This document shows, piece after piece, positions 11,774-21,678 of a DNA stretch of 64,000 bases. The notes beneath the pieces are model-generated. The model was given only the letters and a program-made list of their open reading frames with translations. It was not told where the DNA came from and searched no databases. Every line of letters starts with the position of its first letter. The stretch's first letter is position 1. The stretch spans positions 1,178,001-1,242,000 of the forward strand of contig NZ_CP091056.1 of NCBI RefSeq assembly GCF_021535045.1. Direction: 5' to 3'. This stretch comes from Ornithinimicrobium sp. INDO-MA30-4. Lineage in GTDB: Bacteria; Actinomycetota; Actinomycetes; Actinomycetales; Dermatophilaceae. A program made the translations under genes and the position numbers.

Positions 11774-14700
11774 GACTTCCTCCCGTTGCGGGCCGACCCC
11801 AGCGGAAGCGCGAAGAACAAGACGAAGACAGCGGCCACCCCGGTCCCGATCCACCACCATTCATGAAGCACTGGCAGCGAAATGGCGACCTTTTCCGCGC
11901 CTTGCGGCACCTCATAGGTCAGCGGCCAGGTGGCCGCGTCCGGCGACAGAGACACGCCATCGGCGGTCACCGTTGCAGCAGACTGCCAACCGTTGCCTTC
12001 CGAAACCACCACCGTGGCGGCTGAAGTTGGCAGGTCAGTCTGCGCGACCTCAGAGTGTCCACCGGTGATGGCCAAAGGCGCCAATTCGGCGCCAGAGGCG
12101 TCAAAGACCCGTGCCCGAGCGGCCGCTGGAATGTCTGCGTTGGCTACCACCCGCCACAGCACTTCACCGGGAGGCGCCGTAATTCTGGTCAAGCCTTCGA
12201 TCTGGTCCAACTGGACGACGAGGGGATGGTCCTGCTCTGCCTTGACGCTAATGAAGCCGACGGCGAGGTCTGCTAAGGCCCCATTAGAGAGCGTGCCGCT
12301 AGCAATGGCGTCTGCCTGGGCGTCCACCAGGTCACCGACCCGGCTTTGCAAGTTCGCGTCATTGACAGCCTGAGCTTCGAGGCTTTCACCTACTCGGTCA
12401 CGCAGCCACGGACCTGTTTCTTGCCCCTGCAACCCGTATCCCACGACGTACGCGTCTTGGGGACCGGAGGGGTTAGTTGCAAATACCGAGCCGCGTCGCT
12501 GCTGTTGATCTGCTCAGCAACAATCGGCGACACAGCCGGCTCAGCCAACTCCAAGCTGGAAGGTGGAGTCACTGCGCGCCAGAGCAAAGGGCACCGATAG
12601 CAATACCTGCGACACCGAGCAGCACCGAGCCCTAGGAGCGGGCGCTGAACAGCGTTGGAGCATCGACCGCTGAGCCTCGTCGCTCCAGCACGGCATCTGC
12701 CCCTGCTGCAGCTGCTGGGCCGATACACGCTCCGGCCAAGCTCAAGATGGTGCCGGGCCAGGCAGTGACGACCTCGCCCGCATCGCTATAGCCAGCAGGC
12801 GCCAGCGTCAGCCCCACTCGAGTCACCAAGACCGCGGTGAGTAAACCAAGGGCGGCGGCCGTTAAAGTAGGGCGGCACGTCGTTGATGGCGGCCCACCAT
12901 GACGACGCCCACGACCGCGAGCAGCCAGGCAGGCACGGTCCACCACATGATGAAAGACACCGGTCCGCCGGGATGCATCAGTGCCATCTCCCAGCCAGCC
13001 GGAGCCATATCAACCGACGTGGCTCCCGCACCCCCAGCCAGCAAACCCGGATTTCCCCATGCAGCTAGAACGGCCGGGCCAGCCAGCGCTATAGGCACCA
13101 GCAGCACGACCAAGGATCGCAATTTTGCTCGGCCAGGCGCCCCCACCAGCAGTGCCACCGAGGCCAAGACCGCGAAGGCCAGCACGCCGGGCACAAACCA
13201 GACGGCAATGGAGATCGACAAAGCAGCGCCAAAGGCGGCAGACGTGCCACGAGGACCACTAGACCGGCTGATCGCCACAATGATTCCCGCCACCATCAGC
13301 GGAGCGAGCACGTGAACCACGACAGGCCCCAGGCGTCCCTGCCCGATGCCCACGGCGAGCGGACTCAAACTGGCCCAGGCCAGCCCCATAAGCGCCCGGA
13401 CTCCGCGCCGTGACGTCGTCACTCGTGCTGCCCAGTAGGCGCTGAGGACTGATAGCGGGATCGACGCGAAGAGCACCCACGTTGTAGCCACAGCCAGTGA
13501 TTGCGACGAGGAAACACCGATGGGCAGGGCTGTGATCACCCAAGCCACTGCACTCATCGGCAGCACCCAGAGGGCTTCTGGTCCGCTAGTGCCCAACCCT
13601 TGACCGGTCCAGCCACGTGACCACGCCTGCCAGCCCTGATCAAACCCACCGGCGACCGGCAGCAGTTCAGCGCCGGAGACCCCCGATCCGCTCAATCCGC
13701 CGAGAAGGTCGCGCCAACTGAGGAGGCCCGCGATTGCGCTGACGATGATGGCGGTGACTAGCCAGCCACTCCACCAATGCCGTTTGCCTTCGACGCTGTC
13801 GTCAATGCCGACGGCTTCGTCAGCAACCGGCCCGGTCTCAACGGGGCCGCGCTGTGCCGGTGCCTCGGCTACGCGTTCTTCGTCAGGCAAGATCGCCTCT
13901 TGTGCCGTGTCGACGGCGGAGCGCCACCCCGCGGCGGTGCTGGCGAAAAGGCTTTGAGGTCGCGGTCACTCACCACTCGCTTGCCACGGAAGCGCCAACG
14001 AGCGCCCCATCGAGGGCCAGGGTTGAGCGCAGCACGTACATCAGCAAACTCACCTGCGGCGGCCCCGCCTCGACGGACCAGCAAGAACCCCAGGGCGGCA
14101 AGCAACCCGGTCACGATCATTCGCAAGGTGAACCAGATCGAGCGCCACCAAGCCGTCCGGGCCAAAGCGACCTGCCGCAGATGCCGTCGGTGCCAGCGCG
14201 GGTGCTCACGGCCCAAACCAACCAAGCCTTGAACAACCACAGCGCCGGGCGCGACAACCACCCGGTGGCCGCGCAGGTGCGAACGCCATGACACGTCGAC
14301 GCCCTCGGTGCCGAAGGAAAAGGCCGGGTCCAGCCCGCCAATATCTTCGAGCACATCAGATCGAATCAGCATGCCTGGAATCGGCACACCCAGAACATCA
14401 TTGCGTGAGTCCCATTGCCCCTGATCGACCATGTCGGGAGCATCGGCTTCAACTTCCCGGCCGGTCTGGGTCAGGTGGTGGCCCACTCCGACGAGCACTC
14501 GCTCGTCAGTGTCCCGGACCAACTTAGGACCGACGACACCAACCTTGGACGAGCGTCGTGCGGCTTCGGTCAGAGCGCGCAGAGCCCCCGGCGTTGGCAA
14601 GGAGTCGTCATGCAGGATCCACACCCAGCGATCCACGTCTGGCTCGATCTTGGCACGAGCCGAATTGATGGCCGCAGCAACGCTGTCCCCCGCCTCCGGC

Positions 14701-14918
14701 ACCAACACGAGATCGACTTCGTGATCGAAAACCGGGTGCTGGGTTGCTCGCTCAACCTCCGGCGACTCGGCACTCAGTCCGGTCACAATGACGCGGTCCA
14801 ATCGGTCCGTGTCGGGGACCAAAGTGTCCAAAATTTCGTCGATTTCGGGACCGCCAGCATGGGTCAGCAGGAGGACGTTGACCGATGCCACGGTCGCTCG
14901 AGACGAAGCAGGGCTCAC
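11770..14918 (-). CDS. Very large family-2 glycosyltransferase with C-terminal membrane domain (about five lesions)
   Basis: About 1050 residues. The N-terminal GT2 domain (about 10-270) has NVLLLTHAGG, the acidic motif WVWILHDDSLP and GLDPAFSFGTEGVDVSWR. Multiple transmembrane segments follow, and an extracytoplasmic C-terminal domain ends in a TM helix (WWWIGTGVAAVFVLFFALPLG) and basic tail. Probably transfers sugars to an envelope polymer; substrate unknown. Frames break near 13950, 12870, 12588 and 12470, and an in-frame TAG at 12632-12634 interrupts SARS-GSVLLGVAGIAIG although both sides are in the same frame. Start GTG 14918. Coupled to the DUF5719 gene and next to whiB2. Confidence 0.8.
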
Positions 14919-15214
14919 GAACGTGGAAGAAATCGAAAACTCAGACCGCGCGCTTCTTTAGGTTTGCGACGCTCGCGCTCTGACAGCCCACCCCAAATAC
15001 CGAACCGCTCGTCGTTCTCTAGTGCGTATTCAAGGCACTCAGAACGGACCTCGCAGCCCACGCATACCTTCTTGGCTTCCCGAGTTGACCCACCCTTTTC
15101 GGGGAAAAATGCCTCGGGGTCAGTCTGAGCGCACAACGCTCGTTCTTGCCACGAGGGCTCCTCAACGGACTCATCTTCCGTGTTGAGCAATGTCAAAATA
15201 TCTAGTTCGTGCAT
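14915..15214 (-). CDS. whiB2: WhiB2-type Fe-S transcriptional regulator (3' end shifted)
   Basis: WhiB proteins bind a [4Fe-4S] cluster and control septation and development with sigma factors. The four cluster cysteines are at ALCAQTD, CVGCEVRSEC, and the GIWGG turn follows. The ATG is preceded by a strong AGGAGG. The last codons read RRKPKEARGLSFR, but the family ends RRKLKKRAV. Removing one base from the CC at 14961-14962 restores that ending with a TGA at 14941, leaving a normal small WhiB2 of about 91 residues and no overlap with the glycosyltransferase. Confidence 0.92.
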   Translation of the reverse strand: MHELDILTLLNTEDESVEEPSWQERALCAQTDPEAFFPEKGGSTREAKKVCVGCEVRSECLEYALENDERFGIWGGLSERERRKPKEARGLSFRFLPRS

Positions 15215-15438
15215 GGCTCCTCCTCAACCTAGCTCGCACCGCAACGCACGTCTTCACTGACCAGGGCATAATTGCAACACTTGAATTACACGCGTGTCAT
15301 CCCCGTTAGTCAACAGTAAATCTGCTATCCGCGCATCTTGGCTACTCAGGGGTAGGACGTGGTAGGGGTCAACCCACTGGCGCCGTAGGACGATTTGGCG
15401 GTGGCTAAAGCGCGCCGCAAACAGGTGACAATGGGCTC
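15215..15438. promoter_or_regulatory. Divergent intergenic region between whiB2 and fbiA
   Basis: A 224-bp gap between two outward-reading genes must hold both promoters. It contains AT-richer patches (about 15270-15330) consistent with promoter elements. I cannot pick a confident -10/-35 pair or an operator. No RNA gene or ORF is evident here. Confidence 0.4.
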
Positions 15439-16447
15439 ATGCGAATCACGGCTTTAAGCGGCGGCGTTGGTGGTGCCCGGTTCCTTCGGGGCCTAGTCAA
15501 GCACCTGGATTCTCGGGACTCAGATGAGCCACACGAGCTGACGGTTATTGGTAACACCGGAGACGACATCACTCTGTTTGGCCTGCGTGTTTGCCCAGAT
15601 CTTGACTCTGTTCTCTACACCCTGGGCGGTGGGGTCAATGAGTCGCAGGGGTGGGGGCGCGAGGATGAGAGTTTTGCCGTCAAGCCGAACTCAAAGCCTT
15701 GGCCGTCGAGCCACAGTGGTTCGGTCTGGGCGATCGAGATATGGGCACCCACATTGCACGCAGTCTGTGGCTTGGTCAGGGGCAAACCCTGACCGATGTA
15801 ACCGCCAAACTGGCCCGTCGCTGGGGACTACCAGAGCAAGGCGTGACCTTGCTGCCTGCGACCAACACTCCGATCGAAACACACGTGGTGATCGCGGACC
15901 CCGATAGTGATGACCCCACGGCGGAGCGGGCCGTGCACTTCCAGGAGTGGTGGGTTCGGATGCAGGCCAAAACCGAGGCCAAGCGGTTCACGGTCGCTGG
16001 CATGGGCCAGGCTATCCCCGCTCCCGGCGTGTTGGAAGCAATTCGCAACGCGGATCTCGTGATCTTGCCGCCCAGCAACCCGGTCGTCTCGATCGGCATC
16101 ATTCTGGGCATCCCCGGCGTCCGTGACGCTTTGCGTGGCACCCGGGCTCCTGTCGTAGGTGTCAGCCCAATCATTGGCGGTGCTCCGGTGCGCGGCCATG
16201 CCGACGCTTGTCTGCGTCCGTTGGGTGTGCCAGTCAGCGCCGCCGGGGTCGCTGGTCTCTATGTCGACTTCCTCAATGGCTGGCTGGTTGACGATGTGGA
16301 CTCAGACATTGCCATTCCCTCAGGCCCACATCGGATCACTCACCGATCTCAGCCCTGCTGATGAGTGACACCGGCGCGGCGAGTGTCATTGCTGGTGGCG
16401 CGGTTGAGTTGGGTCTTGACCTGATGCAGGCGCGGACCGCTCCGTGA
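15439..16447 (+). CDS. fbiA: FbiA, 2-phospho-L-lactate transferase of F420 synthesis (two frameshifts)
   Basis: Joins the phosphoenolpyruvate/lactate-derived guanylyl moiety to Fo, making the F420-0 precursor. The N-terminal Rossmann motif LSGGVGGARFLRGL, GNTGDD, the central GLGDRDMGTHI and the GVSPIIGGAPVRGHAD motif are all seen. The frame shifts near 15684 (FAVK-AELKALAVEPQWF) and near 16343, after which ALLMSDTGAASVIA gives the family C-terminus. Each needs one added base. The stop overlaps the fbiB GTG as GTGA, so the two F420 genes are coupled. About 336 residues when repaired. Confidence 0.92.
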
Positions 16448-17486
16448 GCGAACCCGCCGCCCCGGGGATTGTCACGATCTACCCCTTGCCCGGTATGCCG
16501 GAACTCACTACCCGGCACCACCTGGGGGCGAGTTGCGCCTGGCTCTCGAGCGCAACGAAGTCGGGCTTGTTGACGGCGATGTCCTCGTCATCTCCAGCAA
16601 GGTGATCTCTAAGAACAGCGGGCTGACCGCTCCGGCTAGCGAGCGTGATCAGGCGATCGGTGAGGCCACTGTCCGAGTCGTTGCTGAGCGTCGAACCGCC
16701 ACCGGAATGGCGCAGATCGTTGAGTCTGCCGCGGGACCGGTCATGGCAGCGGCTGGCGTTGATGCATCCAACACCGGCCGAGACAACATCATCTTGATGC
16801 TGCCGACCGACCCCGACCTAGCCGCCCGCACCATCTATGCAGAACTGCTCAGCGCATACTCGCCCCAGCCGTTGCCCCGGATCGGCATTGTCGTCACGGA
16901 CACCGCTGGGCGACCGTGGCGCGTTGGCCAGACCGACATAGCCATCGGATCGTGTGCGCTCAACACTCTCGATGACCTGTCTGGCGAGGTGGACGTCGAT
17001 GGCCGAGCGCTCGCCGTCACCGCCCGAGCGGTTGCTGATCAAATCGCAGCAGCAGCCGATCTGGTCAAGGGCAAGACGTGGGCCACGCCAGCAGCCGTGC
17101 TCCGCGGCCTGCCCGACGGCACTGTTGCCAGCCCAGGCGTCGCGGGAGCTAGCCACTTGGTCCGCACGGGGCCCGGTGATTGGTTTGCCCTCGGCAGTGT
17201 TGAAGCGGTGCGCAGTGCTCTCGGAGCCCATCCCGGCAGCGGGGCAGCACACGAGGTAGGCGTGCCCACTGCCGCCCCGGAGGACGCCGAAGTTCGTGTC
17301 GCGAGAGCTATCAAACTTGCTCTCCTGGGCTGTCCGTCGTCGATAACCGCCGAGCAGGTCGCCAGCGACCATTTAAGGCAGGTGTGCACCGTGAGCGGAG
17401 CGGATGACTTCCAGCGGGGCCGTCTATCCGCTCGCCTCGAAGTAGCACTCGCCTCCGAGCGGCTTATCTCCTGGAGCGTCGAATAG
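16444..17486 (+). CDS. fbiB: FbiB, coenzyme F420:L-glutamate ligase (short form, frameshifted)
   Basis: Adds glutamate residues to F420-0. The N-terminus VTIYPLPGMPEL leads, after a one-base break near 16506, into the CofE-type core: LVDGDVLVISSKVISKNSG, GMAQIVESA, NIILMLP, IVVTDTAGRPWRVGQTDIAIG. It is about 347 residues. The mycobacterial protein is about 448, with a full nitroreductase-like C-terminal domain. Here only about 100 residues follow the ligase core (SHLVRTGPGDWFALGSVEAVR onward), so the reductase domain seems absent or much reduced. The 3' end overlaps the convergent glycosylase gene. Confidence 0.88.
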
Positions 17487-18406
17487 GAATGTGTCCGCGC
17501 GGGCTCATCCGTGCTCCATGACGCGGGCGTTGCAGGCCCGCGAGCGCCAGCAACCGCTGCACGCGATAACGGTGTGGTGCGTATGGGGCGAGCACCTCAA
17601 CTAGTCCTTGGTCATCAACCTCGCGGCCAGTCAAAGCCCACCCGATGTTCTTGGCTACGTGATAATCGCCAAAGCTCACGGCATCGGCATCGCCTAAGGC
17701 CCGCTGGGCAGTTTCAGCCGCAGTCCACACCCCGATGCCCGGCACAGCCATCAGCCGGCGGCGCGCTTGCGGCAACGCAAGATCTGCAGTTTCGGCCAAT
17801 CGAGCAGCCCTGCTCAAGACTCCAGCGATGGTGTCCGCTCGGGTGGGGCTAATCCCCAACTGCAGCCACTCCCACGAGGGGATCGCGCGCATAGCTGCGA
17901 CATCCGGTTGCACCCGCAGGCCTATGTCCGCTCCTGGCCCGGGCGCCACGGTGCCCCAAGAAGCACCAGTTGGCGGAATCCGGCGAAGGCCTCTTGACCG
18001 GTGACCTTCTGCTCGATAATCGCTGGCACGAGTGACTCCATCACGAGCCCAGTGCGCGAAACACGCCACCCTGGGTGTGCCTTGAGGGCCTGACGCAACA
18101 GGGGATGGGAGGCGTCGAAGTCCTCCAGGTGGTCGCGCGCGCCCAACATGTCCGGTAGTGCATCGAGGGTCCACTCCACCCCAATGCTGGTCCCCACGCT
18201 CGCGCTGACACGGCTTCCTGGTTTCGATTGACGCTCACTGCCAGGGTGACTGGGCCACCGGGAGTGCGCACGCCCCGCCACAAGGTGCCTGCGCACATAC
18301 GCCAGGTTGGATCGCCGCCACCTCGGTGCAGCGGACCCCAGGTAGCTACCACGTCAACGGGTCGACCGGCCACCCAACGACGCTGATTGACGACCACTTC
18401 TGACAT
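17464..18406 (-). CDS. AlkA-type DNA-3-methyladenine glycosylase (two frameshifts)
   Basis: HhH-GPD superfamily base-excision repair enzyme. The N-terminus has an AlkA-N-like part, then ESLVPAIIEQKVTGQEAF (a typical glycosylase helix), and the helix-hairpin-helix with catalytic Asp: LMAVPGIGVWTAAETAQRALGDADAVSFGDYHVAKNIGW. The frame breaks near 18213 and near 17961 (GFRQLV-SWGTVAPGPG). About 310 residues when repaired. The 3' end overlaps fbiB convergently by 23 nt, which may be exaggerated by an undetected indel. Confidence 0.83.
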
Positions 18407-18448
18407 TGCCCCAGCGTAAGCCTGCCCCAGTGCCGTAGATTGTGCTGC

Positions 18449-19161
18449 GTGTTAACACCTGCTGACGTTGTGGCTCGCCTCCTGAGCGAGGATGCCACCC
18501 AACCCGCCTTGACCTACTACGACGACACCGATGGGCCTACGGCAGGTGAACGCATCGAGTTGTCCCGCAAGGTCTTCAACACTTGGGTCTGCAAGGCAGC
18601 CAACGCCCTCCAGGAAGGTTTTGACGTCTCCCCCGGATCCGTTGTCTGGTTGCAACTGCCGGCTCCGCATTGGCGGTTGGCCTACTGGGCCTTCGCCACG
18701 TGGGCCGTTGGAGCCACCGTCTCCCTCGATGGCCATGAAGGCGCTGACGTGCTGATCACCACGGACCCCGACTCTGAGTCGGCCCAAGATGCAGACGAGG
18801 TCATCGCCGTGTCGCTGGCTGCGTTGGCTCGCAAGTTCGACGGCAATCTGCGCTCAGGCGTCATGGACGAAGCGCACGAAATCTCCTCCTATGGCGACGA
18901 CTTCACCGCCTGGGATGAGCCAGAAGAAGACACCAATGCGTTGGACGCCCGCGACGACAACACCACCTACGCCGACCTGATCCCGACGACCCGGTGGGCG
19001 GGGCCGCCCGCACGTTGGTCACCACGACCGACCCCCACGAGTTCCTCAACCAACTGCTGCAGGTATGGGGCGCTGGCGGCTCCGTCGTCATGGTCCGGGG
19101 CGGCAACCCGTCGGTCGACGACGAACGCATGCAGACCGAAGGGGTCACGGCTCACGCGTAA
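18449..19161 (+). CDS. TIGR03089 family protein (frameshifted)
   Basis: Actinobacterial protein related to the N-terminal part of acyl-AMP ligases but too short to be an active synthetase; function unknown. Key stretches are LTYYDDTDGPTAGERIELS, PGSVVWLQLPAPHWRLAYW and DVLITTD. Near 18983 the frame changes (YADLIP-DDPVGGAARTLV) and the tail then reads VVMVRGGNPSVDDERMQTEG with a TAA at 19159-19161. GTG 18449 matches the family N-terminus. About 238 residues when repaired. Confidence 0.82.
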
Positions 19162-19202
19162 TCGCGAGCAGCCTGGTCACCTAGGAGGGATATGGTGCCC
19201 GC

Positions 19203-19994
19203 ATGGACAAAGTTGTCGATACTGCTGCTGAAGCCGTCGAGGGAATCGTCGACGGCATGACTCTGGCCGTGGGCGGGTTTGGCCTGTCGGGCATCCCGTC
19301 GGTGCTGATCGCCGAAGTGCTCGCCAAAGGCAGCACCGACCTGGAAGTGGTCTCCAATAACTGCGGGGTCGACGACTGGGGGCTGGGATTGCTGCTTAAC
19401 GAGGGCAGGATCCGCCGGATCATTGCTTCGTACGTGGGGGAAAACAAAGAGTTCGCCCGTCAGTATCTAGCCGGGGAGCTTGAGGTTGAGTTGACCCCGC
19501 AGGGCACGTTGGCCGAAAAGTTACGCGCTGGCGGTTCGGGCATCCCCGCGTTCTTCACCGCGACCGGGGTCGGCAGCCAAGTCTCCGAGGGCGGGATGCC
19601 GTGGCGCTATGACAGCGAGGGCAATGTCGCGCTCGCTTCACCATCCAAGGAAACTCGCGACTTCACCGTCTCGGGGCAGACCAGGCCCTACGTGCTTGAG
19701 GAATCCATCACCGCCGACTTCGGTTTGATTCGCGCCTGGAAGGGCGACCGCCACGGCAACTTGGTCTTCCGCGCCAGCGCTCGCAACTTCAACCCGCTGT
19801 GTGCCATGTCTGGCAAGGTCAGCGTCGCCGAGGTCGAGGAGTTGGTCGAGCCAGGTGAGTTGGCACCCGATGACATCCACCTTCCTGGCATCTACGTGCA
19901 ACGCGTCTTGGAGCTCACCGCGCAGCAAGCGAAGGAAAAACGGATCGAGAAACGCACGGTCACACCCGCGGATGAATCCACCCAGGAAGGCTGA
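19203..19994 (+). CDS. scoA: 3-oxoacid CoA-transferase subunit A
   Basis: Alpha subunit of a succinyl-CoA:3-ketoacid CoA-transferase, which activates acetoacetate. It has the GMTLAVGGFGLSGIP motif typical of family I CoA-transferases, NNCGVDDWGLGLLL and SYVGENKEF, and the TPQGTLAEKLRAGGSGIPAF loop. The 263 residues are a full-length subunit with no indels. An AGGAGGG lies about 13 nt upstream of the ATG. Followed after 3 nt by subunit B. Confidence 0.93.
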   Translation: MDKVVDTAAEAVEGIVDGMTLAVGGFGLSGIPSVLIAEVLAKGSTDLEVVSNNCGVDDWGLGLLLNEGRIRRIIASYVGENKEFARQYLAGELEVELTPQGTLAEKLRAGGSGIPAFFTATGVGSQVSEGGMPWRYDSEGNVALASPSKETRDFTVSGQTRPYVLEESITADFGLIRAWKGDRHGNLVFRASARNFNPLCAMSGKVSVAEVEELVEPGELAPDDIHLPGIYVQRVLELTAQQAKEKRIEKRTVTPADESTQEG

Positions 19995-19997
19995 ACC

Positions 19998-20632
19998 ATG
20001 GCTCTGAATCGTGAAGAGATGGCGGCCCGGGCAGCCAGCGAACTATCCGATGGCGACTACGTCAATCTGGGGATCGGCCTTCCTACTTTGGTGCCGAACT
20101 ATGTCGCTGACGACGTCGAACTCGTGCTGCAATCCGAGAACGGCATTTTGGGAGTTGGCCGGTATCCCGTTGAGGGCCAAGAGCATGCCGATCTGATCAA
20201 TGCTGGCAAGGAAACGGTCACGGTGCGTGCAGGCGCCTCGTTTTTCGACTCCGCCATGAGTTTTGGGATGATTCGCGGCGGCAAAGTGGACGCCGCGATC
20301 CTGGGCGCGATGCAGGTCTCCACGGCCGGAGACATCGCCAACTGGATGATCCCCGGCAAGATGGTCAAGGGCATGGGCGGCGCGATGGACCTCGTGCACG
20401 GCGCCAAAAAGTCATCGTCCTGATGGAGCACACGGCCAAGGACGGGTCGTTCAAGATCGTCAACGAGTGCTCACTGCCCATCACCGGGTTGCGCGTCGTT
20501 CAGCGGATCATCACCGATCTCGCCGTCATTGATGTGACTGATGACGGACTGGTGCTGCAAGAGGTCGCCCCTGGCGTTTCCGTCGATGAGGTTATCGCCA
20601 AGACCGAGCCGCCGCTTCGCATCAACGTCTAG
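19998..20632 (+). CDS. scoB: 3-oxoacid CoA-transferase subunit B (frameshifted)
   Basis: Beta subunit carrying the catalytic glutamate in the SENG motif ([11 protein letters not shown]). [12 protein letters not shown] and [15 protein letters not shown] are family landmarks. The frame breaks in the five-A run near 20410, where GAKK should continue [13 protein letters not shown]; one missing A or G explains it. The second part carries [12 protein letters not shown] and [13 protein letters not shown]. Repaired length about 212 residues. Its TAG overlaps the convergent glycosyltransferase stop. Confidence 0.92.
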
Positions 20633-21611
20633 CGTTTGAGTCCGCGCAAGAAACCGGTGCCCCAACTCATGTGCATGGTCGCCAAAGCCGCCGGCACGCG
20701 AAGGCGCACCGGCAGCGACTCCCCTCGCTGATAGCGATACCGCCAACAGTGACCGCAGCGCCATAGATCGCTGGCACTAGGGCTGCGGGCCGCCACCAGA
20801 GCGCACCAGCCGTGCCAGCCGCAATCGCGAGCACGGCTGCTGGCGGCGCCAGGTAGCGCACGTTGAGGGCACTGGTGTCTTCTTCGGCCAATCGCCGACG
20901 CCACTGGCCCGTGCTGTGGAACTGCCGGGCCAGCGCCCGCATACTGCCTCGGGGGCGGTAAATAGTGCGTAGCTCTGGGGTGAACCACACCACCCCACCG
21001 GCGTTGCGTAGGCGTTGATTCAACTCCCAGTCCTGCGCTCGATCTAGCGTCGGGTCCCAGCCACCGACGCGATCGATCCAGTCCCGCTGAAAGAGGCCGG
21101 GAAACACGGTCTCCGCTGGTCCAGCGTCGCCGCCGACGCGGAAGCTTGCCCCACCCATACCCAGTGGCGACGACATGGCTATGCCGATCGCTTTTTGTGT
21201 CGCGGTCGAACCTTCCGGCCGAGCGACGCCGCCAACATTGACGGCATCCGTCTCTCGCAAGACCCGCACGGCCGTGCTCAGGTAGTCGGTGCCCTCGATC
21301 AGATTGTGCCCGTCAATCCGAGCGATCAGTCCGTGCTTCGCGTGCGCGAGAGCGATATTGAGGCCATCCGGGGTGCGTCCCGACGGGTTGGGCACCACCG
21401 TGATCCGCTGGTCCTGGCCCGGGAGACCGGCGGCAAAATCCTCGGTGCCGTCGCTGCTGGGGCCAACTGCGATGACCACTTCGACGTCACCGGCGTATTC
21501 CTGATCAAGCACGGATTGCAGGCAGCCACCCAAGTGCTCCATCTCGTTGCGCACGGTCATAATCACCGACACAGGAGGAAACTCAGGGCTACTTTCTGCT
21601 GTTTCAGGCAC
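20629..21611 (-). CDS. Family-2 glycosyltransferase (frameshifted at 3' end)
   Basis: GT-A fold transferase with [11 protein letters not shown] at the N-terminus, [15 protein letters not shown], the metal-binding region [14 protein letters not shown] and [20 protein letters not shown]-terminal hydrophobic stretch ([20 protein letters not shown]) suggests membrane association. Near 20722, in a run of four C on the plus strand, the frame shifts and the tail should read [17 protein letters not shown] then WGTGFLRG. About 328 residues. Substrate unknown. The LCP gene next door suggests a cell-envelope polysaccharide. Confidence 0.82.
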
Positions 21612-21678
21612 GTGGGCAGGCTACCGCCTCGGCCCACTTCGGCATGGCGGCACACGCTTATCAGGCTCCGGGCCTAAT

